Positions 17,153 through 24,681 of a stretch of DNA of 64,000 nucleotides are shown here, in pieces (within the stretch, counting starts at the first letter, position 1; each line of letters opens with the position of its first letter). The stretch covers positions 1-64,000 of the forward strand of contig DASZJG010000071.1 of assembly GCA_035948315.1 (NCBI GenBank), given 5' to 3'. The notes beneath the pieces are model-generated. The model saw only the letters and a list, made by a program, of their open reading frames with translations. It ran no database searches and was not told where the DNA came from. The position numbers and the translations under genes were made by a program. The stretch is from CAJCJE01 sp035948315. Lineage in GTDB: Bacteria; Actinomycetota; Actinomycetes; Mycobacteriales; Pseudonocardiaceae.

Positions 17153-19534
17153 ATGATATCTCCGCGCAGACGACGCACGCTCGCCCTTGTCGTGCCATTA
17201 CTCATGATCCTCGCCGCATTGCCGGCGACCGCCGCGAAGGCAGCGACGACAACCACGATCTCGATCAATGGCAGCCAGGGCGGTCGGACCTTCGACGGGA
17301 TCGGCGCGATCAGTGGCGGCGGCGGTAACACGCGACTGCTCGCCGACTATCCGGCCGCGCAGCAGAGCCAGATCCTGGACTACCTCTTCACCCCCGACTA
17401 CGGCGCGAACCTCCAGATTCTCAAGGTGGAGATCGGCGGCGACACCAACTCCACCGACGGCGCCGAACCCTCGATCGAACACACCCCAGGCAGCATCGCC
17501 TGCACTACCGGCTACGAGTTCTGGTTGATGGAGCAGGCAAAGCAGCGCAATCCGAACATCAAGCTCTACGGCCTGGCCTGGGGCGCGCCGGGCTGGATCG
17601 GCGGCGGGAACTTCTGGTCGACCGACATGATCAACTATCTGGTCAGCTGGCTGGGTTGCGCCAAGCAGGACGGCCTGAGCATCGACTACCTCGGTGGCTG
17701 GAACGAGCGCGGTTACAACATCGCCTGGTACGAACAGCTTCGCTCGACCCTCAACGCCGACGGGTATTCCGGCGTCCAGATCGTCGCGGCGGACAGCGAC
17801 TGGAGTGTCGCCAACGACGTCGCCGGCAACTCGGCCTTCGCGAACTCGGTCTCGATCATCGGTACCCACTACCCGTGCGGCGGCGACGGCGGCGACGCGA
17901 CCAGCTGTCCCGGCAACCCGACCGCGACCGGAACCGGAAAACCGTTGTGGGCCAGCGAGAACGGCTCGCAGGACATGAACACCGGCGCGCCGGCGCTGAT
18001 CCGCTCCGTCACCCGCGGCTACCTGGACGCGAACCTGACCGCCTACATCAACTGGCCTCTCGTCGCCGCCGTCTACCCGAACCTGCCCTACAACACGGTC
18101 GGGCTGCTCACCGCCAACCAGCCCTGGTCGGGCAACTACAGCCTCGGCGAGAGCCTGTGGGCGACCGCGCAGGTCACCCAGTTCACCCAACCCGGTTGGC
18201 AGTTCATCGATTCCGCGTCCGGCTACCTCGGCGGCGACCGCGCCAACGGCAGCTACGTGACGCTGAAATCGCCCAACGGCAAGGACTACTCCACGATCCT
18301 GGAGACCACCACCGCGACCGCCCAGCAGACCGCGAACGTCACGGTCAGCGGCGGCCTGTCCGCCGGCACCGTGCACGTCTGGGCCACCGACGTGAACTCG
18401 CCCGACCCGACGACGAGCCTCGTGCACACGCAGGACATCACGCCTGCCAACGGGTCCTACTCGCTGACCATGCAGCCCGGCTACATCTACACCGTCACCA
18501 CGACCACCGGTCAGGGCAAGGGCAGCGCGGCAGGCCCGGCCGGTTCGAGCCTGGCCCTGCCCTACACCGACAACTTCGACGCCGACGCGACCGGCAGCGA
18601 GGCGCGCTACCTGTCCGACATGCAGGGCGCCTACCAGGTCGAGCCGTGTGCGGATGGCCGGTCCGGGCAGTGCGTCGAGCAGATGGCGCCCGCCAAGCCG
18701 ATCGAATGGCAGGACGACTCGGACGCGTTCGCGCTACTCGGCGACGTCGGCTGGTCGAACTACACGGTCAGCTCCGACGTCGACCTGCGCCAGGCCGGCA
18801 CGGTGGAACTGATGGGCCGGGCGAACACGCAGAACCGGCCGCAGTCCCACCAGAACGCCTACCTGTTCCGGGTGTCCGACACCGGGGCCTGGTCGATCGA
18901 CAAGTCCGACACCGGCGGCACCGTCACCGCCCTGGCCAGTGGCTCGATCTCGGCGCTGGGCACCGGTTCCTGGCACACCCTCGCGCTGACGCTACAGGGG
19001 TCGACGATCAGCGCGGGCGTGGACGGCACGCAGGTCGGCTCTGTGACCGACAGCTCCTATCAGACCGGCCAGATCGGCATCGGCGTGGTCGGCTACCAGA
19101 CCGACCAGTTCGACAACCTCAGCGTCACGCCCGGCACCGGTACCGGTGGACTGACCGGTCCGGTCACGTCGGGCATGGCCGGCAAGTGCCTCGACGACTA
19201 CAACGCGTCGACCACCAACGGCACCAAGGTCGACATCTGGGACTGCAACAACAGCGGGGCGCAGAACTGGACGATCGACAACGGCACCCTGCGGATCCAG
19301 GGCGCCTGCCTGGACATCATCGGCTCCGGCTCGACCGCGTCCGGGACCCTGGTCGACATGTGGGGCTGCAACGGCGGCAGCAACCAGCAGTGGAGCGCGC
19401 AGAACGGCGAACTGGTCAACCCGGCGTCCGGCAAATGTCTCGACGATCCGGCGCTGAACACCACCAACGGCACCCAGCTGGAGATCTGGGACTGCAACGG
19501 CGGCCCGAACCAGCTCTGGACCCTGCCGAACTGA
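17153..19534 (+). CDS. secreted GH59 galactocerebrosidase-like glycosidase with ricin-B lectin domain
   Basis: 793-residue exported enzyme that follows the sequence order of human galactocerebrosidase (GALC): FDGIGAISGGGGNTRLL, LQILKVEIGGDTNSTDG, the acid/base Glu185 in GGWNERGYN and the nucleophile Glu269 in LWASENGSQ. A TIM-barrel (residues about 40-340), a beta-sandwich and a lectin-like domain follow as in GALC. The bacterial protein then adds a ricin-B (CBM13) domain from about residue 665, with repeats ending QNWTI, QQWSA and QLWTL. Likely cleaves beta-galactosides, perhaps galactolipids or plant galactan. The start is ATG after an AT-rich leader with no clear Shine-Dalgarno. Codon 16, in the signal peptide, is TTA. 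Confidence 0.9.
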   Translation: MISPRRRRTLALVVPLLMILAALPATAAKAATTTTISINGSQGGRTFDGIGAISGGGGNTRLLADYPAAQQSQILDYLFTPDYGANLQILKVEIGGDTNSTDGAEPSIEHTPGSIACTTGYEFWLMEQAKQRNPNIKLYGLAWGAPGWIGGGNFWSTDMINYLVSWLGCAKQDGLSIDYLGGWNERGYNIAWYEQLRSTLNADGYSGVQIVAADSDWSVANDVAGNSAFANSVSIIGTHYPCGGDGGDATSCPGNPTATGTGKPLWASENGSQDMNTGAPALIRSVTRGYLDANLTAYINWPLVAAVYPNLPYNTVGLLTANQPWSGNYSLGESLWATAQVTQFTQPGWQFIDSASGYLGGDRANGSYVTLKSPNGKDYSTILETTTATAQQTANVTVSGGLSAGTVHVWATDVNSPDPTTSLVHTQDITPANGSYSLTMQPGYIYTVTTTTGQGKGSAAGPAGSSLALPYTDNFDADATGSEARYLSDMQGAYQVEPCADGRSGQCVEQMAPAKPIEWQDDSDAFALLGDVGWSNYTVSSDVDLRQAGTVELMGRANTQNRPQSHQNAYLFRVSDTGAWSIDKSDTGGTVTALASGSISALGTGSWHTLALTLQGSTISAGVDGTQVGSVTDSSYQTGQIGIGVVGYQTDQFDNLSVTPGTGTGGLTGPVTSGMAGKCLDDYNASTTNGTKVDIWDCNNSGAQNWTIDNGTLRIQGACLDIIGSGSTASGTLVDMWGCNGGSNQQWSAQNGELVNPASGKCLDDPALNTTNGTQLEIWDCNGGPNQLWTLPN

Positions 19535-19577
19535 ACTGAGCCTTGTCAGCTTCTCTTATTCGTGCGATCGTTGGAAT

Positions 19578-20249
19578 ATGGGAGCAGCACCCGAGCCCGG
19601 GTTCGTCGAGGAACCGATCTACGCCGAACTGGCCAGGATCGGCAAAACCCTCGCGAGCCCGGTGCGGCTGCGCCTGCTCGACGTCCTGGACTCGGGCGAA
19701 CTGACCGTCGAGGAGCTGGCCGCGGCCTCGGGGCTGCCGGTGAAGAACACCTCCGCTCAGCTACAGCAGCTGCGCGCGGTGCACCTGGTCGACTCGCGAC
19801 GGGACGGAACCCGCATCTACTACCGGATCGCGAGCCCGGCGGTGTCCGCCTTCCTTGGCCGGTTCCACGACTTCGCCCAGGACACGCTGGCCGAACTGCG
19901 CGAGCGCATCACCGCGCACCTGGGCACGGCCGACCAGCTGGAGCCGGTGTCCGCCGACCGGCTCGCCGAGCTGATGGCGGACAACCTGGTGACCGTGGTC
20001 GACGTGCGCTCGCAAGCCGCCTACGCGCGCGGCCACATCCCCGGCGCGATCTCGGTGCCCATCCGAGAGATGGCGCAGCGCGTTGACGAACTGGCCGGCC
20101 ACGACATGATCGTGGCCTACTGCCAGGGCCCGTACTGCGTCAGCTCACCGAACGCGGTTCGGCTCATGCTCGGCGCCGGTCATCAGGCCCGGTCCCTCAA
20201 CGGCGGCTGGACCGGCTGGGCTCGCGCCGGACACCCACACCAGACCTGA
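19578..20249 (+). CDS. ArsR-type HTH regulator fused to a rhodanese domain
   Basis: 223-residue two-domain protein. Residues about 10-95 are an ArsR-family winged helix (ASPVRLRLLDVL, ELAAASGLPVKNTSAQLQQL, GTRIYYRI). Residues about 120-215 are a rhodanese domain (VVDVRSQAAYARGHIPGA) with the active-site Cys182 in AYCQGPYCVSS. This fusion is known in other bacteria and is taken to sense or relay sulfur or redox signals. The typical metal-binding Cys pair of arsenic sensors is absent. It is followed 35 bp later by the cupin gene, probably in the same transcript, so the cupin may be its target or partner. Confidence 0.9.
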   Translation: MGAAPEPGFVEEPIYAELARIGKTLASPVRLRLLDVLDSGELTVEELAAASGLPVKNTSAQLQQLRAVHLVDSRRDGTRIYYRIASPAVSAFLGRFHDFAQDTLAELRERITAHLGTADQLEPVSADRLAELMADNLVTVVDVRSQAAYARGHIPGAISVPIREMAQRVDELAGHDMIVAYCQGPYCVSSPNAVRLMLGAGHQARSLNGGWTGWARAGHPHQT

Positions 20250-20284
20250 CCACCACACAACCACCACGGGGGAGCGATCAGCCG

Positions 20285-20797
20285 ATGAGCTTTTTCCTGC
20301 CGCCACACGCCTATCCGCAGGACCGTCACACCGACGAGAAGGGCGAGACCTCAGCCTGGTGGCGTCCACATGGGACACCCCACGACATCGAGTACGCCAG
20401 CGGTGGCTCCTGCGACTACCTGGTCACCGGTGCGGTGAGCCGGGGCGACTATGGCCTCTACCGCTGGAACATGGCCGCCGGCAAGGGCGGGCCCAGCCCG
20501 CACTTCCACCGCGCGGTCTCCGAGTCCTTCTTCATCATCGACGGAACCATCCAGCTCTTCGACGGGACCGACTGGAAGGACGCGCACCCGGGCGATTTCT
20601 GCTTCGTTCCCGAAGGCGGCATCCACGGCTTCCGCAACGAGTCGGGCGAGCCGGCCTCGATGCTGATCCTGTTCTCCCCCGGCGCGCCCCGAGAGAAGTA
20701 CTTCGAGGGACTGGCCGAGATCGGCGCCACCGGGCAGCGCCCCAGCGACGAACAGATGGCCGAGTTCTTCGCCGCGCACGACACCTACTGGGTGTGA
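20285..20797 (+). CDS. cupin-domain protein
   Basis: 170-residue single-domain cupin. Motif 1 metal ligands are visible in SPHFHRAVSESFFIIDG (two His and Glu) and motif 2 in PGDFCFVPEGGIHGFRNES (His). The fold binds a divalent metal and is used by dioxygenases, isomerases and sensors, so function is not fixed by sequence. ATG 20285 is preceded by a GGGGGAGCG tract. It probably belongs to one transcript with the ArsR-rhodanese gene upstream. Confidence 0.82.
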   Translation: MSFFLPPHAYPQDRHTDEKGETSAWWRPHGTPHDIEYASGGSCDYLVTGAVSRGDYGLYRWNMAAGKGGPSPHFHRAVSESFFIIDGTIQLFDGTDWKDAHPGDFCFVPEGGIHGFRNESGEPASMLILFSPGAPREKYFEGLAEIGATGQRPSDEQMAEFFAAHDTYWV

Positions 20798-20823
20798 CCC
20801 GGTCCGCTGGATGGTGCGCGACG

Positions 20824-20853
20824 TTGCCCGGCTCGTGATCGTGCCCCTACCGT
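20824..20853 (+). promoter_or_regulatory. candidate promoter, leaderless, for the methyltransferase gene
   Basis: TTGCCC (20824-20829), an 18-bp spacer and TACCGT (20848-20853), with 8 bases to the ATG at 20862. There is no Shine-Dalgarno before this ATG, which fits a leaderless mRNA. Confidence 0.45.
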
Positions 20854-20861
20854 CAACAGGC

Positions 20862-21596
20862 ATGGCGGATTCCGACGACCAGTACGACGCGCTCGGCCAG
20901 ACCTACGAGCGGACCAAGCACATCCCGACCGGTCTCGCCGAGCAGGCGACGTTCCTCGCCGCGCTGCCGGACCTGACCGGTAGATCCGTACTCGACGTCG
21001 CCTGCGGCACCGGCTTCTACCCGCGCGAGTTCATCCGGCGCGGCGCGGCGAAGGTCGTCGGTGTCGACTCCGCCCACGAGATGATCGCCTACGCGCGCCG
21101 CGTCGAGGAACGTGAGCCGCTGGGCATCGGCTACCACCAGTACGACGCCGAGAACCTCCCGGCGCTCGGCGCGTTCGACGTCGTCACGGCCGTCTGGTTG
21201 CTCGGCTACGCGCTCGACGAGACGGCGCTCGACGCGATGATCGCCAACCTGACGGCGAATCTCGCACCGGGCGCCACCCTCGCGGTGCTGATCCCGAATC
21301 CCGACGTGGACTGGGCGGTGATGGCCGACTACGGCCGCTACGGCTACGTGGTGACGCGTTCGGGCGAGACCGAGGGCATCCGCCAGCCGGTCGTCGTGCA
21401 CGTTCTGGGCGACCCGCCGTTCGACTTCGACTCGTTCTTCTGGCCGGCCGGCGTCATCGACGGCGCACTGGCCCGAGCCGGCCTGACCGGGATCACCCGG
21501 GCACCGACGGTCGTCCCGGACGACAGCGAGTTCTATGCCGACCTCAGGCGCAGCCCGAGCTTCGCCGTCTACACCGCCACACTCGGTCAGCGTTGA
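20862..21596 (+). CDS. class I SAM-dependent methyltransferase
   Basis: 244-residue methyltransferase with motif I VLDVACGTGFYPREF (around residues 44-58), an acidic motif II in KVVGVDSAHEMI, and FDVVTAVWLLGYAL as motif IV. It resembles the small-molecule UbiE/Methyltransf_25 type. ATG 20862 was chosen because the domain begins right after it and a promoter-like pair sits just upstream; an upstream GTG/ATG frame would add only residues of no family character. It converges on the EF-hand gene with a 10-bp overlap. Substrate unknown. Confidence 0.88.
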   Translation: MADSDDQYDALGQTYERTKHIPTGLAEQATFLAALPDLTGRSVLDVACGTGFYPREFIRRGAAKVVGVDSAHEMIAYARRVEEREPLGIGYHQYDAENLPALGAFDVVTAVWLLGYALDETALDAMIANLTANLAPGATLAVLIPNPDVDWAVMADYGRYGYVVTRSGETEGIRQPVVVHVLGDPPFDFDSFFWPAGVIDGALARAGLTGITRAPTVVPDDSEFYADLRRSPSFAVYTATLGQR

Positions 21597-22153
21597 TAGA
21601 TCGGCCGCCCCACCCACCAGTTGCCGGGCGCGTCGACATCGTCGCTGGACCAGTATTCGATGACCGCGCTGACGAATTCGGCGGCGGAGAGCTGCCCGTC
21701 GCCATCAGTGTCGAGGTGGCCGAACGCCTCGTTGGCGTCCGCTTCGGTCAGGCCCGGGAAATGCCCCGTCTGAAAGGCAAGGAACTCGGCCGGGCTGACC
21801 TGCCCGTCCTGATTGGTGTCGGCGATGGCCAGAAATGCTTCGGCGAGCGCGCCGACAGTGGCCTTGGCGGCCTCCGGATCGTCGGCCAATGTCAGGGTGG
21901 ATCGCAGGAATTGGTCCTTGGCGATCGACGTGCCCCCATCGGGGATGTGCGGAAGGTGCAGGTCCCGCCAGATCCGCACGTAGGCATCGATGATCCGACT
22001 CTCTTCCACGGAACCGGTGGAATGCCCGAGCGATGCGGCAACGCGCTGTCCCATCAGCACGTGGTCGTGCTCGGTCAGCGCGCCGTCGCCGTCGGCATCG
22101 AGGTGGTCGAATCCGTAGTTTATTTTCGCGATGAGCATGTCGGCAGGTGCCAT
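21587..22153 (-). CDS. EF-hand calcium-binding protein (calerythrin-like)
   Basis: 188-residue acidic soluble protein with no signal peptide. Three clear EF-hand loops are present: DADGDGALTEHD at residues 19-30, DTNQDGQVSPAE near 115 and DTDGDGQLSAAE near 150. A degenerate second site (IPDGGTSIAKDQ) replaces the fourth hand. This four-site layout and length match calerythrin and related actinomycete calcium-binding proteins, presumed cytoplasmic calcium buffers or sensors. ATG 22153 is set just before MLIAKINYGFDHLD. Longer upstream frames are antisense to the MFS gene. It overlaps the convergent methyltransferase by 10 bp. Confidence 0.88.
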   Translation of the reverse strand: MAPADMLIAKINYGFDHLDADGDGALTEHDHVLMGQRVAASLGHSTGSVEESRIIDAYVRIWRDLHLPHIPDGGTSIAKDQFLRSTLTLADDPEAAKATVGALAEAFLAIADTNQDGQVSPAEFLAFQTGHFPGLTEADANEAFGHLDTDGDGQLSAAEFVSAVIEYWSSDDVDAPGNWWVGRPIYQR

Positions 22154-22268
22154 GCACCGTATGTAACGCATCGCATACGCGCCATGACACCACCGTGCCG
22201 TTGAACAATTGCGGTGACATTGCCGGACAGCTCGGGAGAGACTGTCTCCCTGTGAAGTGGACTTGCTC

Positions 22269-23702
22269 ATGACCGATGCCGTGCGCGCCCTGCCCGCCGA
22301 GACAAGCCGGATCTCGGGTCGCACCTGGCTGGTGATCACCATCCTGGTGCTGTCCGCGTTCGTCATGATCCTCAACGAGACGATCCTGAGCGTCGCCCTG
22401 CGCAAGCTGACCGTCGACCTCGTCATCCCGACCACGACCGCCCAGTGGCTGACGAGCGGCTTCCTGCTGACCATGGCGGTCGTCATCCCCACGACCGGGT
22501 TCCTGCTCGAACGCCTCACCCCGCGCCAGGTCTTTGTCGCCTCGCTGACCGCGTTCAGCCTCGGCACCCTGCTGTGCGGGCTCGCCCCGGGATTCGCGCT
22601 GCTCATGACCGGCCGCGTGGTGCAGGCGTGCGGCACGGCGGTGATGCTGCCGCTGCTGATGACCACGATTCTGCGGCTGGTCCCGGCCGAACGGCGCGGC
22701 GCCACGATGGGCACGGTCACCATCGTCATCGCGGTCGCCCCGGCCATCGGGCCGACGATCGGCGGCGCGGTGCTGGCGTCGCTGAGCTGGCACTGGATGT
22801 TCTGGATCGTGCTGCCGCTCGCCGTCGCCGCGCTGGTGGTCGGCGCGCTGATGCTGCGGGTGGACGGGGAGACCCGGTCGGTGCCGCTGGACGTGCTGTC
22901 GGTCCTGCTGTCCGCGATCGGCTTCGGCGGCATGCTGTACGGCCTCTCGACCGTCGGCAGCCAGACCCCGCAGCCGCTCCCGCCGTGGCTGGCGATCGTC
23001 GTCGGGGTGGTCGCGCTGGCGGTGTTCACCTGGCGCCAGCTCCGCCTGCAACGCCGCGAGGCGGCCCTGCTCGACCTGCGGCCGTTCACCAACCGCCGGT
23101 TCGTGGTCGCGCTGGTGCTGACCGCGCTGCTGTTCATGTGCCTGATCGGCGCGGGCGCCATCCTGCTCCCGCTCTACCTGCAGACGGTCCTGCACACCAG
23201 CACGTTCGTCAGCGGCCTCGCCGTGCTGCCCGGCGGCCTCGTGCTGGGGCTGCTCGGCCGCCCCGTCGGCACCCTCTACGACCGCCTCGGCGCCCGCCCG
23301 CTGGTCATCCCCGGCGCGCTGGCCATGGCGGTCTCGCTGGGACTGTTCGCCACGCTGGGGCCGGGGTCGTCGCTGGTCGAGGTCGTCGGCATCCACGTCC
23401 TGCTGATGGCCGGGCTCGGCCTGATGATCACCCCGCTGATGACGGACGCGCTCGGTGCCCTGCCGGAGCACCTCTACTCCCACGGCAGCGCGATCCTGTC
23501 GAGCCTTCAGCAGGTCGCGGGCGCGGTCGGGACCGCCCTGCTGGTCTCGGTAGCCACGTTGGGCACGACCGAGGCGGCCGCTCAGGGACCGGACGCCACC
23601 GGTCTCCGGGCCGCCTTCGTCGCCGCCGCCTGCCTCGGCCTGGCCGGGTTCGGGTGCTCCTGGTTCCTGAGCGGTCGGGGGCGTGCGGGTATGCTCCCGT
23701 GA
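22269..23702 (+). CDS. MFS transporter, DHA2 (EmrB/QacA) drug-efflux family
   Basis: 477-residue membrane protein with about 14 hydrophobic segments, the number expected for the DHA2 group. Family markers include MILNETILSVALRKL in helix 1, the helix 4 region GRVVQACGTAVMLPLL and the loop RLVPAERRGATMG. It should export hydrophobic compounds by proton antiport. ATG 22269 is used; GTG 22257 is also in frame and would add four residues. Neither has a strong Shine-Dalgarno. The following 64-residue gene starts 21 bp after the stop. No regulator is adjacent. Confidence 0.9.
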   Translation: MTDAVRALPAETSRISGRTWLVITILVLSAFVMILNETILSVALRKLTVDLVIPTTTAQWLTSGFLLTMAVVIPTTGFLLERLTPRQVFVASLTAFSLGTLLCGLAPGFALLMTGRVVQACGTAVMLPLLMTTILRLVPAERRGATMGTVTIVIAVAPAIGPTIGGAVLASLSWHWMFWIVLPLAVAALVVGALMLRVDGETRSVPLDVLSVLLSAIGFGGMLYGLSTVGSQTPQPLPPWLAIVVGVVALAVFTWRQLRLQRREAALLDLRPFTNRRFVVALVLTALLFMCLIGAGAILLPLYLQTVLHTSTFVSGLAVLPGGLVLGLLGRPVGTLYDRLGARPLVIPGALAMAVSLGLFATLGPGSSLVEVVGIHVLLMAGLGLMITPLMTDALGALPEHLYSHGSAILSSLQQVAGAVGTALLVSVATLGTTEAAAQGPDATGLRAAFVAAACLGLAGFGCSWFLSGRGRAGMLP

Positions 23703-23723
23703 ACCGACGAAGGGTGCGCCACG

Positions 23724-23918
23724 ATGTTGGCAAGGCACACGACACCGGATCCTGAAGACGGACTCATCATTCGGGCTCGCGCCGTCCAGCAGGCACACAG
23801 CGCGATCCAGAACGCCCGAGCGACCCGTACGGTGGCCGAGCACGCCACCGACGCGTTGGACTGCGTTCAGCTGCTCGAGATGTTGGGGCTCGACGCCAAC
23901 GACGGAAAGCGCGTTTGA
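23724..23918 (+). CDS. small hypothetical protein
   Basis: 64-residue protein not recognised. It is charged and helical in character (IIRARAVQQAHSAIQNARATRTVAEHA), with a C-terminal LLEMLGLD segment and no signal peptide or membrane helix. ATG 23724 lies after an AAGGGTG that can serve as Shine-Dalgarno, and the frame has the high third-position GC expected of a real gene here. Located 21 bp downstream of the MFS gene and possibly cotranscribed with it. Confidence 0.6.
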   Translation: MLARHTTPDPEDGLIIRARAVQQAHSAIQNARATRTVAEHATDALDCVQLLEMLGLDANDGKRV

Positions 23919-24027
23919 AGGGCCCCGGGTATCGCGCTCGATGCGGGTAATGAGAGAGTATGAGCTTCAATGGTCGTCCCATGTCCTCACGGTGGGGATT
24001 CAACGGGCGACGCAGGGAGATGGCAGT

Positions 24028-24231
24028 ATGGCCCAGGGTAGTGTGAAGTGGTTCAACGGCGAAAAGGGCTTCGGCTTCATCCAGCAGGATGGCGGTGGGC
24101 CGGACGTCTTCGTCCACTACTCCGAGATTCAGGGCACCGGCTTCAAGTCGCTTGACGAAGGCCAACGTGTCGAGTTCGAAATCGGTCAGGGACAGAAGGG
24201 CCCCCAGGCTCAAGGCGTGCGCGCGATCTGA
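24028..24231 (+). CDS. cold-shock domain protein (CspA family)
   Basis: 67-residue OB-fold nucleic-acid chaperone of standard length. It begins MAQGSVKWFNGEKGFGFI, with RNP1 KGFGFI and RNP2 VFVHYSEI intact. Binds single-stranded DNA/RNA in the cytoplasm. ATG 24028 follows GGGAGA at 24015-24020. A strong hairpin follows the stop (24243-24279), so it is a single-gene unit. Confidence 0.95.
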   Translation: MAQGSVKWFNGEKGFGFIQQDGGGPDVFVHYSEIQGTGFKSLDEGQRVEFEIGQGQKGPQAQGVRAI

Positions 24232-24242
24232 CCCGCGCCTGT

Positions 24243-24279
24243 CGGCGTGCCCGTGACCTGATCGGCCGCGGGCACGCCG
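24243..24279 (+). terminator. hairpin terminator after the cold-shock gene
   Basis: Inverted repeat CGGCGTGCCCG / CGGGCACGCCG (11 bp, perfect) with a 15-base loop, 11 bp after the stop codon. Confidence 0.7.
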
Positions 24280-24514
24280 GCACTCGGCCGTTCGGCCGAA
24301 TGCAGTTCCTCGGCGTTACCCAGCGCCATCTCGTCTCCCCACAGGGTTGAGACAGTTGGCCACCCCGCTCGCCAGGCCGCTGAAGGCCGGCGACGCGCTC
24401 CCCCACCACGTGCCCGATCATCCTGATCGCGTGAGCAACGGTCCTAAATGGGGCGTATACGCCACCCCGGACGTCGCCAATCAGCACGTAGGACCGATCC
24501 AGAAGGCACGATCG

Positions 24515-24544
24515 TTGACAGTTCGCTGACGTCGACATTACTGT
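24515..24544 (+). promoter_or_regulatory. candidate promoter of the polysaccharide lyase gene
   Basis: A consensus TTGACA (24515-24520), an 18-bp spacer and TACTGT (24539-24544), 138 bp before the lyase ATG. The perfect -35 is unusual among promoters seen in this window. Confidence 0.5.
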
Positions 24545-24554
24545 CGATGCCAGC

Positions 24555-24607
24555 GTTCTCATATCTGAAGACAGTTCTCATAGCTGATTCTGTTCACGTA
24601 CATGAAC
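24555..24607 (+). promoter_or_regulatory. repeated GTTC elements and a near-palindrome in the lyase leader
   Basis: GTTCTCATA occurs at 24555-24563 and again at 24574-24582 (19-bp period), and a related GTTCACGTA at 24592-24600 opens the near-palindrome GTTCACGTACATGAAC (24592-24607). The spacing of about two helical turns and the position just downstream of the promoter suggest a repressor site. No regulator gene is adjacent. Confidence 0.4.
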
Positions 24608-24622
24608 GTACTGGCTCTCGAC

Positions 24623-24651
24623 CGGCCTCCGCCGTTGCGGGGCGGAGGCCG
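24623..24651 (+). other. hairpin in the 5' leader of the lyase mRNA
   Basis: Perfect 11-bp inverted repeat CGGCCTCCGCC / GGCGGAGGCCG with a 7-base loop, ending 30 bp before the start codon and 16 bp before the Shine-Dalgarno AAGGAG. It could stabilise the message or affect read-through; no riboswitch class is recognised. Confidence 0.5.
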
Positions 24652-24681
24652 CCCCCGATCACTGTCCAAGGAGCATGTGCA

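Larger units (their letters stand above)
24232..24681. other. 450-bp intergenic region without a convincing gene
   Basis: It holds the cold-shock gene's terminator hairpin (24243-24279), a second small hairpin (24284-24299), a promoter-like pair (24515-24544), repeated GTTC elements (24555-24607) and a hairpin leader (24623-24651) ahead of the polysaccharide lyase gene. A 60-codon open frame at 24347-24529 has no Shine-Dalgarno or recognisable product and is not called. Confidence 0.6.

Noticed and set aside
21705..23843. A 712-codon open frame antisense to the MFS gene
   Set aside because: Low-complexity mirror frame; the plus-strand MFS protein is well supported.
24347..24529. 60-codon open frame between the cold-shock and lyase genes
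   Set aside because: No Shine-Dalgarno, no recognisable product, and it runs into the promoter region.
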